Source: an uncultured bacterium
Lineage (GTDB): Bacteria; Verrucomicrobiota; Lentisphaeria; Victivallales; UBA1829
Direction: 5' to 3'
NCBI GenBank assembly: GCA_902780135.1
Contig: CACZEK010000006.1
Coordinates: 1-64,000 of the forward strand
DNA length: 64,000 nt
Shown: positions 16,873-26,500 of the stretch, one piece after another
How the letters are laid out: every line of letters starts with the position of its first letter
How positions within the stretch are numbered: the stretch's first letter is position 1
Notes under the pieces: model-generated
What the model was told of the DNA's origin: nothing
What the model saw: only the letters and a program-made list of their open reading frames with translations
Databases searched by the model: none
Position numbers and translations under genes: made by a program

Positions 16873-19479
16873 ATGCTGAACAGAACGTTTCTCCCCCGAT
16901 TCGCCGCTTTTCTCCTCTTTCTCTTTGCCTTCGCGGCCGCGGCGGCCGACCTGAAAGTCTCCGTCCAGCCGCGCAACCTCACCGTGGGCATGCGCGGATA
17001 CGTGGAGGTCTCCGCCGAAAACGTAAGCCGGCTCCAGCTCCGCCAGCCGCTCCCTCCCGTGTCCGGGCTTGAATGGAGCAGCGGCATCTCCAGCGGCTCC
17101 AGCATGTCGATCATCAACGGCGTGACCTCCTCGAAATACACGCTCCGCATCCCGTTCGCCGCCCTCGAGGAAGGCGAGTTCACGGTCCCGCCGTTCGAGG
17201 TCATCGTGAACGGCAACGCGCGCCAGCCGGAGAAGACCGCCCCGCTCAAGCTCAGGATCTCCGCCATGCCGAAGATCGACCCCGCGCAGACCAACTCCAA
17301 CGAGCCCGTCTACGCCCGCATGACGTTCCCCGGCACGAAGGACGGCGAAACGCCCTCGTTCTGGGTCGGCGAGGAGATCCCGCTCCAGCTCTCCGTCTTC
17401 GTCCGCACGCCCTACGAGCTCCGCCTCGTCAACTACCCGGAGATCAAGCCCGTCAACGGCAAGATGTCCATCCGGTTCCACGATTTCCGCAGGATCAACC
17501 CGGAGGCCCCGAACTTCGAATCCGTCACCAGCCACAACCAGCGCCTCGGAAACATCCCGTACACCGTCTACGATTTCGACTCCCGGTTCCGCGCCCTCGC
17601 ACCCGGAAAGCTCCAGCTCCTCGCCGAAACCAACGTGCTGCTCCTCGACGAACGCGACTTCTTCTCCGCGTTCACCTCGACCCGCCGGACCGTCCGCGGC
17701 GCTTCGCCGGAGATCACGATCAAGCCGCTGCCCCCCGCGCCCGCCGACGCGCCGTTCGTCGGGCTCATCGGGAAATGGACGGCCGAGGCGTCCGTCTCGC
17801 CCGGCCCGTACCGCATCGGCGAGCCGCTGAGCCTGAAGATCAGCTTCTCGGGCGAGGACCAGACCGAAATGCTGAACATGCCGAAGATCGAGCCGGAGCA
17901 TTTCCGCGCCTATCCGCCGGAAACGACGGAAACGCCCGCGGGCGTCTCCGTGAGCTGCATCCTCATCCCGCTCGAGGCGGGCGAACAGCCCCTTTCCTTC
18001 CACTGCTCCACGTTCGATCCCGCGTCCGGCAAATACGTCCCGTTCAGCTTCAAGCAGACGATCACGGTGGACAAGTCCGCATCCGGCGGCATCGCCGCGA
18101 TCCCGGCTGGCGCGGCGGTCGTGAACGCCGATCCCGGACTCACCTCGGGCGCAGGCGCTTCGCCCGCCCCGGAAAGCATCCTGTACCTGCACGACGAAGG
18201 CGACGGCGGATACGCTTCGATGCCGCTCGCCGCAAACGCCTTCCGCACGTCGTTCATCCTGATCTTCGCCGGACTGCTCATCGCTGGCGGAAGCGCTTTC
18301 GCCGCCGCGCGGAAGCGTTCCCTCGAATCCGATCCGTCCGCACGCAGGCGCATCGACGCCCGCGCCCGCAGAGGCAAGCTCGCCTCCGCCATCGAAAAGA
18401 CGCCGCCGCAGGACCTGCCGGACAAGGTCGGCTCCGACCTGGCGGCGTTCTTCAACGACATGCTGGACCTGCCGCCCGGGACCGCGCTGGGCGAAACCGC
18501 CTCTCGCGTGAAGGAATCCGCGCCGGAACTCGGCCGCCAGCTCGAAGACCTCGCGAACATCGCGTGGATGCCGTCGCTCCGCGACGAGCTCAACGAGAGA
18601 TTCCGCAGACAGCTCGCGTCCGCCGTCCGCAAGTTCGGCGCGGTCGCGTTCCTCCTGGGCGCGCTCTGCCTCGCCCTGCCCGCGAATGCGGCGGAAGAGG
18701 ATGTCACACAGGCGGACAAGCCCGCCGCCGAGGAGACCGCCGAGACCGCGCTCCCGAAGACTTCCGACGAGGCGAAGACCGCCTACGACGCCGGGCAGTT
18801 CCAACAGGCGCTGGACTACTACGCCTCGAAGATCGACCCGCGAAGCGTCTCCCCCGCCCTGATCTACAACATGGGCAACTGCTTCTACCAGCTCGGCGAC
18901 TACCCGCGCGCCCTGGTCTGCTACGAACGCGCCCGCTATCTCCAGCCGCGCGACTCCGACATCACCGGCAATCTGGAGCTGACGCGCCGCAAGCTGCTCC
19001 TGCCGCCGAAATACCGCGTGGAATCGCCCGCCGATTTCATGGTCGCGGCGCGCGATTTCCTGCGCGTGGACGAATGGATCGTCCTGTGCGCGTTCGGCCT
19101 CACCCTCGTGCTGGTCGCACTCGGCATGTTCTTCCGCCGCCGTTCGAACCTGTGGCAATGGCCGTTCTACGCCGGGATCGCGGTCGCCGTGATCTGCGCC
19201 GCCGCGCTCATCGCGAAGGCGTCCGCCGTCGATCCGGCGCGCGAGGCGGTCGTGATCGTCCGCAACGCGCCGCTGTACAGCCTGCCGTCCGCCGAATCCG
19301 GCCGCGTGGAACAGTACCTGAAACCCGGCACGGAGGTCTCCATCGAGGAGAACCGCATGGACTGGGTGCGCGTGCGGCTGGAAAACAACGACGAGGGCTG
19401 GGTGCGCGGCGCGAACCTGGCGCTGCTCTGGAGCAATTCGCCCGGCGACCTGGCGGCGCACGCCGACGCCGCGCAGTAA
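16873..19479 (+). CDS. BatD-like protein fused to TPR and SH3 (BatE-like) region
   Basis: An 868-residue exported membrane protein. A signal peptide (FLLFLFAFAAAAA) is followed by beta-rich BatD/oxygen-tolerance domains (about 25-440) and a transmembrane helix near 465-485. A cytosolic helical stretch, another membrane segment at about 588-608 and TPR-like repeats (about 635-705, with VSPALIYNMGNCFYQLGDYPRAL) come next. Two helices and a C-terminal bacterial SH3 domain (AVVIVRNAPLYSLPS ... GTEVSIEENRMDWVRVRL) end it. This reads as BatD fused to BatE. The ATG at 16873 is preferred to 16849 because the latter lies inside the upstream gene and the signal peptide begins at MLNRTF. It is co-transcribed with the VWA Bat protein. 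Role in oxygen tolerance or envelope integrity is inferred from the family. Confidence 0.8.
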   Translation: MLNRTFLPRFAAFLLFLFAFAAAAADLKVSVQPRNLTVGMRGYVEVSAENVSRLQLRQPLPPVSGLEWSSGISSGSSMSIINGVTSSKYTLRIPFAALEEGEFTVPPFEVIVNGNARQPEKTAPLKLRISAMPKIDPAQTNSNEPVYARMTFPGTKDGETPSFWVGEEIPLQLSVFVRTPYELRLVNYPEIKPVNGKMSIRFHDFRRINPEAPNFESVTSHNQRLGNIPYTVYDFDSRFRALAPGKLQLLAETNVLLLDERDFFSAFTSTRRTVRGASPEITIKPLPPAPADAPFVGLIGKWTAEASVSPGPYRIGEPLSLKISFSGEDQTEMLNMPKIEPEHFRAYPPETTETPAGVSVSCILIPLEAGEQPLSFHCSTFDPASGKYVPFSFKQTITVDKSASGGIAAIPAGAAVVNADPGLTSGAGASPAPESILYLHDEGDGGYASMPLAANAFRTSFILIFAGLLIAGGSAFAAARKRSLESDPSARRRIDARARRGKLASAIEKTPPQDLPDKVGSDLAAFFNDMLDLPPGTALGETASRVKESAPELGRQLEDLANIAWMPSLRDELNERFRRQLASAVRKFGAVAFLLGALCLALPANAAEEDVTQADKPAAEETAETALPKTSDEAKTAYDAGQFQQALDYYASKIDPRSVSPALIYNMGNCFYQLGDYPRALVCYERARYLQPRDSDITGNLELTRRKLLLPPKYRVESPADFMVAARDFLRVDEWIVLCAFGLTLVLVALGMFFRRRSNLWQWPFYAGIAVAVICAAALIAKASAVDPAREAVVIVRNAPLYSLPSAESGRVEQYLKPGTEVSIEENRMDWVRVRLENNDEGWVRGANLALLWSNSPGDLAAHADAAQ

Positions 19480-19525
19480 GCTCGCTTCGGCTTTTGTCAT
19501 TCCGTTTCAAAATAAGGAGGGGATT

Positions 19526-20206
19526 ATGAAACGTGCATTATTAACAGTCGTGCTGACGCTCGTCTGCGCCGTCCTGGCCGTCGCGCTGGCCGCCGCGCCA
19601 GCGTCCGATTTCGTGATCCGTCTGCTCGACGGCGTCACGCTCGAAAACGCCACCGTCGACAGCATGTCCGGCTCCCGCATCATCGTGACCGGACGCCTGC
19701 CGGACGGCAGCATCACCACCAAGACCGTCAGCTTCGCCGACCTCACGCCGGAATCGCGCGACGCCGTGATGTGGAAGATGCGCGACCGCCTGATGCTCGA
19801 CTCCAAGCCCGGCTGGTTCTTCTCCGGCCCCGCGGTCGCCGGAAACGACCTGCCTGCCGCGAGCAGTTCCGGCGGCGGGATCCTGGTGCCCGCGGACGCT
19901 CCGATCGTGCTGCCCGGCGCGCCCGGCCGCATCTCGCTCACGTCCATCACGGAGCTGACCAACGGCACGCTCGGCTGGGCAGCCTCGTGGGACGGCGGAT
20001 TCGACGCCCAGCCCCAGCGGTTCGGGCGCATCTATGTCTACGGCGTGATGCTGCTCCAGGGCTCCACGTGGTTCGGGAACGTCTATCCGACGTGCCGGAC
20101 CGTCTGGTGGCAGGGGAATTACTTCCCGTGCTTCGCCACCACGCCGGATTTCGCAAAGCGCATCAACGAGATGACGCGCGACGGCGGCGAAGAGATGATA
20201 CAGTGA
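19526..20206 (+). CDS. Secreted protein of unknown function
   Basis: A 226-residue protein with a clear signal peptide (MKRALLTVVLTLVCAVLAVALAAAPA) and a strong AAGGAGG Shine-Dalgarno. The first half is DFVIRLLDGVTLENATVDSMSG and similar strands, resembling small beta modules. The second half contains two widely spaced cysteines in a Trp/Tyr-rich stretch (CRTVWWQGNYFPCF) that could pair in the periplasm. I do not recognise the family. It lies 46 bp after the BatD-like gene and may share its transcript. Confidence 0.6.
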   Translation: MKRALLTVVLTLVCAVLAVALAAAPASDFVIRLLDGVTLENATVDSMSGSRIIVTGRLPDGSITTKTVSFADLTPESRDAVMWKMRDRLMLDSKPGWFFSGPAVAGNDLPAASSSGGGILVPADAPIVLPGAPGRISLTSITELTNGTLGWAASWDGGFDAQPQRFGRIYVYGVMLLQGSTWFGNVYPTCRTVWWQGNYFPCFATTPDFAKRINEMTRDGGEEMIQ

Positions 20207-20329
20207 CGGCACCACCCGTGCCGTTTCGAAACAAGGCGTTTCCGCGCGGCAGACTCGTCCTCCCAACGTTACTAACGTTACATTATTAGAAAAAAACGTC
20301 CATTTCTTCGGCAAAGGGCGGAAAGCGTC

Positions 20330-20358
20330 TTGAAAACGCCTTGATTTTATGCTATATT
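20330..20358 (+). promoter_or_regulatory. Promoter of the GH95 gene
   Basis: TTGAAA, 17-bp spacer, TATATT, 45 bp before the ATG. One of the clearest promoter matches in the window. Confidence 0.72.
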
Positions 20359-20360
20359 CC

Positions 20361-20396
20361 CCTTGAAACCCAAACTTAACCTCATGTTTCAAGGAG
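20361..20396 (+). promoter_or_regulatory. 5'-leader hairpin covering the GH95 Shine-Dalgarno
   Basis: Perfect 9-bp inverted repeat, CCTTGAAAC (20361-20369) and GTTTCAAGG (20386-20394), around 16 nt. The right arm contains most of the AAGGAG ribosome-binding site. It could hide the site in mRNA or serve as a DNA operator just downstream of the -10. Confidence 0.5.
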
Positions 20397-20403
20397 AAAT
20401 AGC

Positions 20404-23400
20404 ATGAAACGTTTCCTCGTCTGTACGGCTCTGGTGGCATTCGCCGCGCTCTCGTCCGCCGCGGCGGAACCCTCCCAGCCTCTTTCCACGCCCGTCGGGC
20501 GTCTGCTCTCGACGCCGCACGAAATGACCATCGCCATCACCGCCGAAAGCGACAACTGGAACGGCACGCTGCTGAACCAGCAGGGCGGCAACTGCGGCTT
20601 CTCCGTCAGCTTCGGCGCGGGAGGAAGACCCGACTTCAGCAACGCAATGATCGGCGGCGGACGCGGATTCGGCGGCGGTCCCGGCGGCGGCTGGGGTCAA
20701 CAGCCCGCGCGCTCGGCAGGTCTCCGCGTGAACGGCGTCCAGGGCGCGGCTCAGGTCAGCTCGGACAGCCTTCCGAAGGGCGGCCCCGTAAAGCTCGTCA
20801 TCGTGGCGAGCCAGAAGGAACACCGTTTCGAGGTGTACGCCAACGGACAGCGCGTCGCGCAGTCCCGCGCGAACAACGTGATCGGCGAGCCCACCTGGCG
20901 CGCGATGGTCATCGGCGGCGACGGCAACGGCAACAGCCGGTTCAACGGCCGCATCGACTACGTGGCGCTGTGGGACCGCGCGCTCTCCGCCGACGAGATC
21001 GCGAAGCTCAACTCCGCTTCGGACGCGGCCGCCGGTTTCGCCGACGCCAAGGCGAATTATTCCTGGGACGTCCAGGCCGCGAAGCCCATCACCGGCGGCG
21101 TGCCTCTGTTCCCCGTCCGCGACGTGAAGATCCTGCGCGCCGACGACGAGGGGAACAACCGCGCCGAGGATCCCAATCCCGCCCCGGCTCCCGAAGACCC
21201 GCTCACGGTCTGGTTCCGCCGCATGCCAACCCAGTGGACCGACATGATCCCCATCGGCAACGGCCACATGGGCGCGATGATCGCGGGCCGTCCCGAACGC
21301 GAATACCTCATCCTGAACGAGGACACGATCTGGGCGGGCGGTCCGTACGACCACCTGAACCCGGACGCCTCCCCGGACAAGCTCGCGCAGATGCGCCAGC
21401 TCATCTTCGAAGGCAAGGCGGACCAGGCGGGAAACATCGCGAACAGCAGCTTCATCTCCCGTCCGAGCGCCGAAATGGCGTTCTCCGTGGCGGGCGCGCT
21501 CGGGCTTGAGCAGGACACCGGCGACGGCGACGTCTCCGGCTACATCCACAGCCTGAACATCCGCGAGGCCGTCGCGCAGACCAGGTTCACGCGCAATGGC
21601 GTGACCTACACCCGCGAATACTTCGCCAGCTTCCCGGACCGCGTGGTCGCCGTACGCCTGACCGCCGACAAGCCCGCCAGCATCACCGTCGGCGCCTTCC
21701 TCGGCACCGCGCAGGACCTCCAGGCGGTCAAGGTCAGCGGCAACACCATGACCCTCACCGGCCGCACCATCGACTACAACGGCATCCCCGGCGCGACGAA
21801 GATCCAGATCACCGGCCGCGTGTTCAACAAAGGCGGCAAGCTCGTCTCCGGCGAACGCGGCATCAGCGTGGAAAAGGCGGACTCCGTGGTCATCCTGCTC
21901 GACGCCGAATCCTCGTTCAAGGCGTACAACGACGTCTCCGGCGACCCCGCGAAGCGCATCGACGACGTCTTCAAGAAGTTCAGCACCGTCGACTACGACG
22001 CCCTGAAGAAAACGCACATCGCCGACTACCGCAAGCTCTTCGACCGCGTGACCTTCGACCTCGGCGGCACGCCGTCCAAGGTCCCGACCAACCTCCGCCT
22101 CGACGCCCGCCGCCAGAACGGCGTCCCGCTCGATCCCGACCTCGCGTCCCTCTATTTCCAGTTCGGACGCTACCTGCTGATCGCCAGCTCGCGCCCCGGC
22201 AGCCAGCCCGCCAACCTCCAGGGCATCTGGAGCGAAGAGGTGAACGTGCCGTGGCAGAGCAAGTACACGATCAACATCAACGCGGAAATGAACTACTGGC
22301 CCGCCGAGACCGCGAACCTCTCCGAATGCCATGAGCCGCTCTTCGACATGATCCACGAGATGGTCCCGAACGGCAAAAAGGCCGCCAAGAAACTCTACGA
22401 CGTCGACCACGGCTGGGTCGCCCACCACAACACCGACCTCTGGCGCCAGTGCGGCCCCATCGACTTCTCCCCGACCGGCATGTGGCCCATGGGCGGCGCC
22501 TGGCTCTGCCTCCATTTCTGGGACCACTACCAGTTCACGCGCAACCTCGACGACCTCCGCAAGCACTACCCGGTCATGAAGGAGTCCGTGGAATTCTACC
22601 TTGACTTCCTCCAGCCCGACCCCAACCACGGCGGCGCGCTCGTCACCATCCCGTCCTACTCCCCCGAACAGGGCGGCCTCTGCGCCTCCCCGACCATGGA
22701 CACCGGCATCCTGACAGCGCTCTTCCGCGCCACCATCGAAAGCTCGAAGCTCCTCAATGACGACCCCGCCTTCCGCGAGAAGATGGAAGCCGCCATGAAG
22801 AAGTTCCCGCCGTTCACCATCGGCACCTGGGGACAGCTCCGCGAGTGGCAGGACGACCACCCGGACGACAACCCGAGAAACCAGCACCGCCACGTCTCCC
22901 ACCTCTTCACCATCTTCCCCGGCAACGTGATCCGCGCCAGCGACACCGACCTCTTCAACGCCGCGAAAGTCTCCCTGAACGCGCGCGGCGACGACGCCAC
23001 CGGCTGGAGCATGGGCTGGAAGATCAACCTGTGGGCGCGCCTCCTCGACGGCGACCGCGCATGGCGCCTCGTCGGCAACCTGATCCGCCCCGGCAAGACC
23101 TACAACAACCTCTTCGACGCGCACCCGCCGTTCCAGATCGACGGCAACTTCGGCGGCGCGGCCGGCATGATCGAGATCCTGCTCCAGTCGCAGGAGACGA
23201 CCGCTGACGGCAAGGTCATCGTCGACATCCTGCCCTGCCTCCCGAAGGCGCTCCCGAAAGGAAACGTCTCCGGCCTGAAGGCGCGCGGAAACGTCACGGT
23301 CGCCATCCAGTGGGACAACGGCGCGCTCGGCAAGGCCGTGCTCTCCGGCCTTTCCGGCATCCCGCTCGCCGCCCGCTACAACGGCAAGCTCGTCGACCTC

Positions 23401-23448
23401 ACCGGAAAGACGGGCTCGGTCGAACTGAACGCGGCCAGCTTCAAGTAA
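20404..23448 (+). CDS. Secreted GH95 alpha-L-fucosidase with N-terminal LamG-like domain
   Basis: A 1,014-residue exported glycosidase that would remove alpha-1,2-linked fucose from host glycans or plant polymers by inversion. A signal peptide (FLVCTALVAFAALSSAAA) precedes a concanavalin/LamG-like domain (about 35-205) interrupted by a Gly-rich loop (GGGRGFGGGPGGGWG). GH95 signatures follow: MPIGNG-type region, LNEDTIWAGGPYDHLNP near 300, GIWSEEVNVPW then ININAEMNYWPAE near 610-640 (the conserved Asn pair), NQHRHVSHLF, and HPPFQIDGNFGGAAGMIE near 905. Length is typical for secreted GH95. It has its own promoter and leader hairpin, and a terminator separates it from the GH3 gene downstream. 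Fucosidase activity is inferred; some GH95 enzymes act on L-galactose. Confidence 0.9.
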   Translation: MKRFLVCTALVAFAALSSAAAEPSQPLSTPVGRLLSTPHEMTIAITAESDNWNGTLLNQQGGNCGFSVSFGAGGRPDFSNAMIGGGRGFGGGPGGGWGQQPARSAGLRVNGVQGAAQVSSDSLPKGGPVKLVIVASQKEHRFEVYANGQRVAQSRANNVIGEPTWRAMVIGGDGNGNSRFNGRIDYVALWDRALSADEIAKLNSASDAAAGFADAKANYSWDVQAAKPITGGVPLFPVRDVKILRADDEGNNRAEDPNPAPAPEDPLTVWFRRMPTQWTDMIPIGNGHMGAMIAGRPEREYLILNEDTIWAGGPYDHLNPDASPDKLAQMRQLIFEGKADQAGNIANSSFISRPSAEMAFSVAGALGLEQDTGDGDVSGYIHSLNIREAVAQTRFTRNGVTYTREYFASFPDRVVAVRLTADKPASITVGAFLGTAQDLQAVKVSGNTMTLTGRTIDYNGIPGATKIQITGRVFNKGGKLVSGERGISVEKADSVVILLDAESSFKAYNDVSGDPAKRIDDVFKKFSTVDYDALKKTHIADYRKLFDRVTFDLGGTPSKVPTNLRLDARRQNGVPLDPDLASLYFQFGRYLLIASSRPGSQPANLQGIWSEEVNVPWQSKYTININAEMNYWPAETANLSECHEPLFDMIHEMVPNGKKAAKKLYDVDHGWVAHHNTDLWRQCGPIDFSPTGMWPMGGAWLCLHFWDHYQFTRNLDDLRKHYPVMKESVEFYLDFLQPDPNHGGALVTIPSYSPEQGGLCASPTMDTGILTALFRATIESSKLLNDDPAFREKMEAAMKKFPPFTIGTWGQLREWQDDHPDDNPRNQHRHVSHLFTIFPGNVIRASDTDLFNAAKVSLNARGDDATGWSMGWKINLWARLLDGDRAWRLVGNLIRPGKTYNNLFDAHPPFQIDGNFGGAAGMIEILLQSQETTADGKVIVDILPCLPKALPKGNVSGLKARGNVTVAIQWDNGALGKAVLSGLSGIPLAARYNGKLVDLTGKTGSVELNAASFK

Positions 23449-23462
23449 GCTCGAAACCACAT

Positions 23463-23498
23463 CCGGCTGTTCCGCCGCGGGGCAGCCGGTTTTCTTTC
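23463..23498 (+). terminator. Terminator between GH95 and GH3
   Basis: CCGGCTG (23463-23469) pairs with CAGCCGG (23483-23489), followed by TTTTCTTT. Confidence 0.78.
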
Positions 23499-23544
23499 GT
23501 TCCACCGGAAACAGCTATCACCCCCATCCGCTGAAGGAAACAAC

Positions 23545-26500
23545 ATGAAATTCCGCATCCCGTTCCTCAGTTTCAAGGTCGCGGCCGAGGCGTCATGCGC
23601 CGTCGCCGCCGCCGTCCTCTCGATCCAGGCGTTCGCCACGACGAACCCCGCCGTGCAGGAATACGCCCGCCGCGCCGCCGCCGAAGGCATCGTGCTGCTC
23701 AAAAACGACAACAACGCGCTCCCGCTCGGGCAGGACGGCCCCCAGCCCGTCGCGTTCTTCGGCGTCACGCAGATCCAGACCTTCCTGGTCGGCTACGGCT
23801 CCGGCGGCGACGTGAAGCCGCCGTACCGCGTCACGCTCGCCGACGCCCTCGCAAAAACCGACAGGATCGTGCCGGACAAGGAGCTCCTCGATACTTACAC
23901 GAACTGGGCCAAGGCGAATCCGCTCCGTGCGGGCGGCTGGGGCAACTGGCCGTTCTACGCACCCGAAATGCCCATCACCGCCGAACAGATCCAGGCCGCC
24001 TCGAAACGCGCCGACACCGCCGTGCTCGTGATCGGACGCGCCGCGGGCGAGGACCGCGAATGCAGGCTCGAACCCGGCAGCTACTACCTGACCGACGCCG
24101 AAAAGTTCCTGCTGAAGGAAGTCACCGACGCGTTCAAGAAGACCGTAGTTCTTCTCAACGTCGGCAACGTGATCGACATGGCATGGGTGAAGGACTATAA
24201 GATCGACGCCCTGATGTACGTCTGGCAGGGCGGCATGGAGACCGGCAACGCCATCGTGGACGTCCTGACCGGAAAGGAAACGCCGTCCGGCAAGCTCGCG
24301 TCCGCCATCGCGAACACCTACGAGGACTACCCGTCGGCGAAGAGCTTCGGCAACCGCGAGTTCAACAACTACACCGAGGACATCTACGTCGGCTACCGCT
24401 ACTTCGAGACGTTCGCCCCGGAAAAGGTCCTCTATCCCTTCGGATTCGGCCTCAGCTACACCTCATTCGATATCATCGATGTGAGCGTGAACTCCCCCGA
24501 CCTTGCGAAGAACGGCGTGACCGTCAAGGCCACCGTGAAAAACACTGGAAAGAAGTTCTCCGGCCGTGAAGTCGTGCAGGTCTACTGCGGCGCGCCGCAG
24601 GGCAAGCTCGGCAAGCCCGCGAAAGTCCTTGTGGCCTATGCAAAGACAAAAGCGCTTGCCCCCGGCGAAGCCCAGAGGTTCACATTCACGATCCCGGCGA
24701 AGGACTTCGCCTCGTTCGATGACGGCGGCGCGACCGGGCATCAGGCGGCGTGGGTCCTCGAACCCGGCAAGTACACGTTCTACGTCGGCGACAGCAGCCG
24801 CGGCGCGAAGGATTCCGGCAGCATTGAACTCAAGGACCTCGCCGTGGTCGAACAGCTCGAACCCGCCCTCGCGATCGCCTCGGAAAGCGTCGCGTTCGAC
24901 CGCGTGAAGCCGGTCGAGCAGGACGGCAAGCTCGTCCCCGGCACGGAACGCGTCCCGGTCTCGAAAGTCGACCTCCCCGCCCGCGTGAAGGAACGCCTTC
25001 CGAAGGCCGTGCCGGAGACCGGCGACAAGGGCATCAAGCTCATCGACGTGAAGCAGGGCAAAAACACGCTCGACGAGTTCGTCGCCCAGCTCACGCCCAC
25101 TGAGATCGAAACGCTCCTCCGCGGCGACGGCGGCATGGGCAGCCGCCTCGGACCCGCGGGCAACGCCTCCGTCTTCGGCGGCACGCTCCAGAGCGTCCGC
25201 GACAAGGGCGTCCCGCCCATCGCGACCTGTGACGGCCCCTCCGGTCTCCGCCTCTCTGCGAACGCCTCGCTCCTGCCCATCGGCTCCCTGCTCGCCTGCA
25301 CCTGGAACAACGACCTGATCGAGGCGATGTACTACCAGGTCGGACTTGAGATGGAACTGAACGGCGTCGACTGCATCCTCGGCCCCGGCATGAACATCCA
25401 CCGCAACCCGCTCTGCGGACGCAACTTCGAATACTACTCCGAAGACCCGCTCCTCACCGGGCTCATGGCGGCTTCCATGACGCGCGGCATCCAGAAGGCC
25501 GGCTCGTCCACCGTGCCGAAGCACTTCGCGCTGAACAACCAGGAGACCAACCGCAACGCCAACGATTCGCGCTGCTCCGAACGCGCCCTCCGCGAGATCT
25601 ACCTCCGGGCGTTCGAGATCTGCGTGAAGGTCGGCAAGCCCTACAACATCATGGGCAGCTACAACAAGGTCAACAGCTTCTGGAACTACTACAACTACGA
25701 CCTCGACACCACCATCCTGCGCGGCCAGTGGGGCTGGACCGGCTCCCTCATGACCGACTGGTGGGCACGCGAGGGCGCGTCCGACGCGCTCCACGTCCGC
25801 AACAACGCGTGGCGCGTGCGCTCCCAGATGGACGTCCTCATGCCCGGCGACGGCCCCGGCGGCGGAGGCGGCTTCGGGGGAGGACGCGGCAAAGACAACT
25901 CCCTGCTCGAATCCTACAACCAGTGGGTCGCGGCAGGCCGTCCGGACGGCATCGAGGCGGGCATCACGCTCGGCGAGATGCAGCGCAGCACGAAGAACGT
26001 GCTGAACTATGTGATGAATTCCCGCACGTTCCGCAAGGAACACAGCCTCCCGAACACCTACCAGCCCGGCGAAGACTGGTTCATCCTCAGCTCGAACGTC
26101 AAGTCGGACGTTCCCCAGCCCGGAGATGTTGCCGCGAATAGCGGAAAGTCCGGCATCGAGCTCAAAAATGCTCCGACCGACATCACGGTCAACGGTGAGA
26201 AGATTGGGTTCCATCCCGCCGTGACGACATACTATCTCCCCGGCTTGCTTGGCCAAAGCGAAAACGAAATCAATATCAATCTTGCCAATGTGAAGATCGA
26301 GGTCACGACGCCTGCCGGAGTCGAAAAGACGATCATTCGGAACGACGATGGAAAGAGCGTGACGATCCGCACGGGTTCCGGCGCGGATGCCCGCATGTAT
26401 ACGATCGATTTCAATGCGTTGCTCCCGAACAGCAGACGCCTCATCAGCGTCATCAATCCGGCATCGGCGAGTGAAACGAGGTTCGATGCCGGCACGGCGG

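Noticed and set aside
20207..20329. Possible terminator or gene between the secreted unknown and GH95
   Set aside because: No hairpin with a T-tract and no frame with a start site; only the promoter further downstream is supported.
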